The notes below the pieces were generated by a model. The model saw only the letters and a program-made list of their open reading frames with translations. It did no database searches and had not been told where the DNA came from. This document shows, in pieces, positions 58,474-64,000 of a DNA stretch of 64,000 nt. Within the stretch, counting starts at the first letter, position 1. Every line of letters begins with the position of its first letter. The DNA is from Camellia lanceoleosa (taxonomy: Eukaryota > Streptophyta > Magnoliopsida > Ericales > Theaceae): positions 38,696,190-38,760,189 of the forward strand of contig CM045761.1 in NCBI GenBank assembly GCA_025200525.1, in the 5' to 3' direction. Both the position numbers and the translations under genes were made by a program.

Positions 58474-60954
58474 TTTCTCAACACAACAATACAATAGCTG
58501 GCAGTCATCAAAACCAGCAGCCACCACTGCAGCATATAAAGACACAGCAGCAGCCACCTTTGAATCTCCTCTGCTCCTCCTCTGCAGCATAGCTCTCAGA
58601 TGCACTTCCTCACCTGCTAAATGCTTAGCACAATTTCATTTACAAAATAGAAGCAACCTAAATCATGTGATTTCATCCAAAGGGCCACTCTTACTTTGAT
58701 TAGGTCACATAATTCTTCTAGATTTGGTTGAGTATCAGTAAAAATGCACTCATTTCTTTATTTCCACACAAACCAAATCATTGCTATAGGGACAGCCCTC
58801 CATACTTGCCGTTCCTTCCTTCTGAATTTCCAGCCCAGCCACCATTGCATCAAACTTTCAATTGACCCTGGCACTACCCAGCACATTCCCCACTACTCAA
58901 ATGATGCTTGCCACACAAAGGGGCAGAAAAGTGGGATATGGTTCAAGGATTCCAACTCAGATTTACACAACACACAGGATTACAGCTTAGCTTTATTCAT
59001 CTTCCACTTTCTAATACATCTGCTCCAATTGTTTGGTTAGAACCGCATAAATATAAGACTTCAGAACTTGGAACAAAATGAGTAGGATATGTGTGATTTT
59101 TGTTTGTTTATTTATTTTTATTATATATATATATAGTTTTTTAGTGTTTGGCAAGAAAAGGTTTGGGACTTTTTGGATAAAATAGTCACAAAAAGACAAA
59201 ATAGGTTAAAAAGTCAATAAGATAAAATGTCATATTCAAACCATAATTATTTTATTTTTTCTTTCACAAAAATCAAAAAAGTCAAAAAGATCATCCCAAA
59301 CGAGGCTTTTTAGCCCTAGACTATAATAACCAAAATGCCAAAAAACCAACCCACATCCTAAATGAACCCAGAGATTCACACGAGGTTAGTTTAGAAGTTC
59401 TACATTCTGCCAAATCCAATGGTGACATTTCTCAAACATTAATGTTTGGTTGAGAGATTTGGGAACAGATTTGGAAAAGGTATATAAAATATGAATAAAA
59501 TATATCTACATTTCATCTAACTTCTCACACACATTTTCTCTTTTATTTTCTAAATCCCCCTTCAAATCTCCCAACGAAGAAACTTCAAAAAATAATAAAA
59601 TCAAGGACATAAAATCATATAGTAATTTGTTGGTTTGGTGACTAGTAGTCATTATTGAATCACATGCTATTATTAATTTTCTTTAGTTTGATGAATAACC
59701 TATAAGACAGTGGTAGCTATTTTTCATTGCTTGAACACACTCCACATACAGTAACAGGGCACTTCAAATGAGCAAGAAGCACCAACATGCACTGATCGAT
59801 TATTTATTTATTTACTTATTAGCTTTTGTTTCTGTTTATTTTAGGATTAGAGATGTGAACTGATAAGTAGGCATCTCTCCGTTTTTTTTGTTTTTGTTTT
59901 TGTTTTTGTTTTCGGGTTTGATGGTCTATTGGTAACTTCTTTTTTTTTTTTAAATTTTTTTTTTATTATTATTATAATGGATTGCACTATCAAGGGATTT
60001 GTGGCTTCTACATCAGTAGTGGCAAAAGTGGCCTCTGCAAAAACAATGGAGCAACACGATTGTTGCTGTTGTATTCTATTAATGGAATAACTATACACTT
60101 TTAAGCATTAATTTGGACGGTATGCCTATGCAAATTAGCTGAGATTGTATCCTATATGCTATTTATGCTAAGTTTGGTTGGTTAGAAGTGTGTGAGACCC
60201 ATGGGATTGCCAATCCAATACCTAGCCCATGGACTAAAACAAACGTGGCCTAAAAAAATGCTTCAATTGATTCCCCTTTAAAGCTAACCTACATTTGTTG
60301 CTGTTGCTGTTTTTTTATTTTTTATTTTTTATTTTTTATTTTTTATTTAAATGATAAAAAAATGTATTGGTTTGGCCAAAACATGACAACCCTCCTTGAA
60401 TGTGACAGAAACCATGATTTTAATTCCAAGGAAGCAATACATTTTCAAGTATAGATGATTAAAAATTAGGATTTTAAGATTAAGATGAAAAATAAAATAA
60501 GAGTGAAAAACACAAAAAGAAACTTAATGAGTTGCTTCATAAAGGATGTAGGTTGTCTAATAAGAATAAAATGGACTTTGTGATTTCTTTAATATCATGA
60601 TGGAAATGTTACATCCACCACCTTTTTTTACTACATCTATCAATTTTAATTAAACTATAAAACTATCATTTTAAAAAATTTGCCTAGACAACATATCCTT
60701 CTTGTCGTTTAACGATGATTGCCCCTTTGACCTTTTAATTGAGAGAGTATAGGAGTGACCAACTGAGTTGATCCAGTAAATTAATTAACTTATGAAAAAT
60801 AATTTATTACTAGATTTTTTTTTTAAACAAAAAAATCATCGAGAGTGATGTGATAATGACAATGACAATTTTAAAGTTACAATTAATAATGGTTGGTGTT
60901 TTGATATGAAATGAAATGAAATGACTACATTATTGTGTATGAATATTTTATACC

Positions 60955-60960
60955 AAAATC

Positions 60961-61000
<40 letters not shown>
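60955..61000 (+). repeat. (ATT)n microsatellite, shared with copy A
   Basis: About 13 ATT units at 60961-60999; the equivalent run in copy A is at 34867-34912. Length differs between copies. Confidence 0.9.
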
Positions 61001-61001
<1 letters not shown>

Positions 61002-61408
61002 TTATTCATTTTGACACCCCAACAATGTACAAAAATACTACAGTGATAAACATCCGTAGTCCTACAAGGACAAAATCAATCTTGCAATTGTCAAAAACTA
61101 AGAGCAAGCACACATAATTTCATAAAATATTGGGGTACACTTCTGCTTATGAGATTTGGAGATGTTTGGTTTGCATTTCTATTTTTTTTTTTAATTTTTA
61201 ATATAAACCAATTTGAGCAAAATAAATATCAAAAAAATATTTTTAAATTTTATAAAATTATTTCTATCCTCTCAAAAGATCAAACTATATAAAAATTATA
61301 AGTATTTCTTTATTTTTTTTCATTTTTTTATCATTTAATTTTTATTTTATTTAAATTTTTTTAAAAAAAAAATTATGAAAACCAAACGAAACAGAATTGT
61401 AATGATTA

Positions 61409-62850
61409 AGGTAGTGTTTGGTAGAGTTTTAGAATTATGATTTGAGAACAGAATTGTATTTTGAGTTTGTGAGTTTTAAAATTATAATTTGAAAAAAGAA
61501 AATTTGTTTGGTTATGAATTTTGAAAACAGTTTTGAATTGAGTTTTAAATTTTTGATGTAACATATGAAATGAGAAAAATTATTTGGTTATGAGTTTTGA
61601 AAAGAATTTTCAAAACTTAATTGAAAAACTTATAACTCATAACCAAACACACAACTCAAAACTCTATTGAAAATTCCTATTCAAAATTCAATTAAAAAAA
61701 TAATTTGTCATGCTGGTTTAAAATTTTTTTTTCTATAGTTAAAAAATATCAAAAATAAATATAATTGTTTTTTTTTTTGTCCAAATAACAGGTGACGATT
61801 GACAATTATTGCAAAAAAAGATAGTACTGTTCCTGCCAACCGGTCAGACCGGATGTCCAGGTGGACGACCAGATAGACCAAAAATTCAAAAATTGTGCTT
61901 TACCAAACATGTTTTCAAAATATATTTTGAAATTGATTTGGAATCATGATTTGAAAACTCAAACCAAACATAGCATAAAAATGTAAGGATGAAATTTGTA
62001 CGGGAAAGATTTTCACCTTCTCGTATAATCCTGTTGACCAAGTCTTCGTTCCTCTGTACGATGTCGTTCCACCACCTGAAAATATCAACGTGAGCTAGCC
62101 GGCGGGTGTGTGCCGGAAACCTCTCCGATGCCTAAGTCAGTAAGCAAGACAAGAAGGCAAAGGCTCAATGTTTTCAGGGAGCAAAAGTGTATTACCTCTC
62201 CAAAGGTGATATTGGTGAGCTTATATAGGTTTCACGTGGCACAGTCCTAGTAGGACTCCTACTCCTCCATGCGAAGAGTCCTCCTAAGACTAGCATTCCT
62301 CCATGTGTAGAGTCCTTCTAGGATTACCCCTCCTTACATAGAGTCCTTCTAGAACTCATACTCTTGGAAGATAATGCTTATCCTCCAACACCCTCCTCAC
62401 TGCTTAAACCAAGTGAGATGGTTCTTGTCATGGCCGACCCCTCAGACCGAGTAACTATTACTGCCCTCACTTTACTCTCCTTACCTCGGCTTTACACCGA
62501 GACCGAAGCTATCCATAAGGGAAGTAAAACCGAAGTTATTCAGAATCGTGGTTTACTCCGGTCTATCACATACTCCGACCGAAGTAATCAACGCAATCCG
62601 AAACACCTTAAGCTACTTCACTCAACCGGAGCAGAACCAAGTTCCCCGAAGACCGGACTATTCACCACGGCTGCGTGACCGGTCTACCTTCAAAGTTACT
62701 TCTCCAAACCGGAGTAACTTACATGGCCGTCTTCGTGCGAGCCCTTTTATTTCGGTCCTAAGCCCAACACCTAGCTCGGCCCACTTGTATATAAATTCCC
62801 CTCTCAAAATTAATTTTAGAAAACTCTACCAAATACAGCCTAAAAGTAAA
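61409..62850. mobile_element. Inverted-repeat element with a GC-richer insert
   Basis: The left end aaggtagtgtttggtagagt pairs with the inverse of the right end, ttaggctgtatttggtagag (about 62825-62846). Inside, 61409-61980 resembles the element at 7625-8060 and ends in a second inverse copy (caaaccaaacatagcataaa). 62000-62800 is a different, GC-richer block (gctagccggcgggtgtgtgc; several ccg(a/g)ag motifs). This looks like one element inside another. The plus-strand frames at 62364-62856 have no recognisable domains. Confidence 0.5.
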
Positions 62851-63362
62851 GAGTGATGTCGATTGACAGAAGCTATTACTTATCAATGTAAAACGATCAA
62901 TATAATCTCAATTTTGTAAAAACAACAGTACATTTCTTGATTTTTTACGAGAACAAAATGGGAAATGAAGGAAAAAAAAAATCATACGCATCAATAAATC
63001 ATGTTGTTTCATACAACTAAGAAAATTGTTCATAAATAATTTTTTTCACCTCATAAACTATTCTGATAATTAAAATTACATAATTTCATCACATTTTTCT
63101 TTAAAAAGTGAAAAATAATTGTGATTTTGAAAATAATTCATTTATTTTCTTTAAAAAACAAATATAATAAAATTATGTAATTATAATTATTAAATTAATT
63201 ATTATTTTTTGAATAATCTACACAAAGGGTCTAAAATATTAACTGATTCTTAAAGTGAAGCTTATGGTGAGCACACAGACGTGGACTGAACAAGAAAAAG
63301 ACACATAATTTACCCATTCATTTTTTTTGGAAATTTTTTTTGAACAGAGGGTGAGGATTTTG
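62851..63362. other. AT-rich spacer
   Basis: No gene, no strong repeat. A run of alternating A/T-rich phrases only. Confidence 0.5.
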
Positions 63363-63759
63363 GAATTGGGGACACTGCTGCCTAGCTTGCGCAGTAGCAA
63401 CTACTATACGGTGAAATGAGCCCATTTCGGAGACTATTTTGATAATCCGAAATGTTCATATTTTAAAATATATCAAGTAGAATAGGCTTGCAAAAAATCA
63501 AGTTAATCATATATCGTTTACCTATTCATCCTCTCACATTTATATTCATTTTAATACTTTAAATCACAATTATTATTTATTTTTGTAGATACAAATGTGA
63601 GTGGATGAATAGGTAAACGATATATGATTAACTTGATGTATTCTATTTGATGTATCTACAATAGGAACGGTTCGAATTATCAAAATAGGGCCCGAAATGG
63701 GCCCATTTCACTGCATAGTAGTTGCTTCTGCGCGGGCTGCACAGTAGCATCCCCAATTC
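63363..63759. mobile_element. Foldback element, arms of about 190 bp
   Basis: The left arm starts gaattggggacactgctgcc and the right arm, inverted, gaattggggatgctactgtg. Pairing continues through gcaactactat, gaaatgagcccatttcgg / gaaatgggcccatttcgg, tattttgataat, and tcaagttaatcatatatcgt with cgtttacctattcatcc near the loop (about 63560). Most of the 397 bp can fold into one long hairpin. No coding frame; class unassigned. Confidence 0.85.
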
Positions 63760-63889
63760 TGAGAAGGAATTAAGGGAGAAGATCCCGTTTGTTTGGATTA
63801 TTGGGATATGTTTAGCACAAAAAAAAAAAAAAAAAAGTAGTAAATAGCACTTTACCTTTTTATGTTTAGTCATTTTTTTATGGAATTTT

Positions 63890-64000
63890 TTTTAGAAAAT
63901 GCTATAAATCCTAAATAATCTATCAAATTTTTTACCAAACCTCTCACATGGGTGTGGGAGCCACACATGTGGGTTCATGTGGGTCCCGCACCTATGTGAT
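63890..64000. mobile_element. MITE of the 32166 family, cut by the window end
   Basis: agaaaatgctataaatccta and caaattttttaccaaa match the terminal words of the MITE at 32166-32296. The right side is outside the window. Confidence 0.5.

Larger units (their letters stand above)
51426..61340. repeat. Segment copy C, split by copia element 3
   Basis: Opens tgttgtaacccaactttaaa as in copy A, breaks off at caatcacag (51718), and resumes at ttctcaacacaacaatac (about 58475), exactly where copy A continues caatcacagttctcaacac (about 31444). It then runs to about 61320 with landmarks shared with A. In place of the A-specific MITE region it has a stretch (59150-59340) related to the MITE at 2626. Confidence 0.85.

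Noticed and set aside
62364..62856. Two overlapping plus-strand frames of about 100 codons
   Set aside because: They lie within the GC-richer core of an inverted-repeat element and show no domain, no splice partner and low-complexity composition.
1..64000. CRISPR array, operon, phage or bacterial system
   Set aside because: No regularly spaced identical repeats, no ribosome binding sites or polycistronic genes. Introns and plant TEs throughout show eukaryotic nuclear DNA.

Overview
The window is nuclear DNA from a flowering plant, most likely a eudicot. It is AT-rich, genes have GT-AG introns, one gene encodes a plastid-targeted thioredoxin-fold protein, and most of the sequence is plant-type mobile DNA: Ty1-copia elements, L1-type LINEs, MITEs and an endogenous pararetrovirus. 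A run of exactly 100 Ns (16001-16100) marks an assembly join of unknown true size. I cannot name the species.

Only two host genes are recognisable. (1) The 5' half of a chloroplast glutaredoxin/thioredoxin-fold gene lies at 1901-7141 on the plus strand. It has five exons in one continuous frame, including a 19-nt microexon that carries the CPFC motif. The second half of the usual protein was not found. (2) An alpha-carbonic anhydrase relic lies at 20626-28299 on the plus strand. It keeps the zinc-site histidines but has two in-frame stops and at least two frameshifts, and a 4.6-kb copia element sits in its last exon two codons before the original stop.

Layout. 1-1900: AT-rich flank. 1901-7141: thioredoxin-fold gene with MITE-bearing introns. 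7.6-10.1 kb: MITE-like and GC-rich repeats. 10632-15505: internally deleted LINE with an 11-bp target duplication and a nested long-terminal-inverted-repeat element. 16.9-17.5 kb: decayed tandem repeat. 18926-20281: minus-strand retroposon with a 16-bp target duplication. 20.6-28.3 kb: alpha-CA relic plus copia element 1. 28.3-31.1 kb: LINE and hAT debris. 31.1-61.3 kb: three copies (A, B, C) of a segment of about 3 kb, each split by different mobile elements. Copy A has a 9-bp-TSD element and a small MITE. Copy B has an hAT-like MITE, copia element 2 and a CACTA MITE. Copy C has copia element 3 on the minus strand. Between B and C lie a short tandem array and a broken endogenous pararetrovirus whose two parts point away from each other. 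61.4-64 kb: a nested inverted-repeat element, a 397-bp foldback element and a MITE cut by the window end.

The most useful property of the locus is that paralogous copies preserve empty sites, so several insertions can be defined to the base and put in order. I found no CRISPR, operon or prokaryotic system. All TE and viral reading frames here are broken. Many lesions are G-to-A or C-to-T changes, as expected for methylated, silenced DNA.
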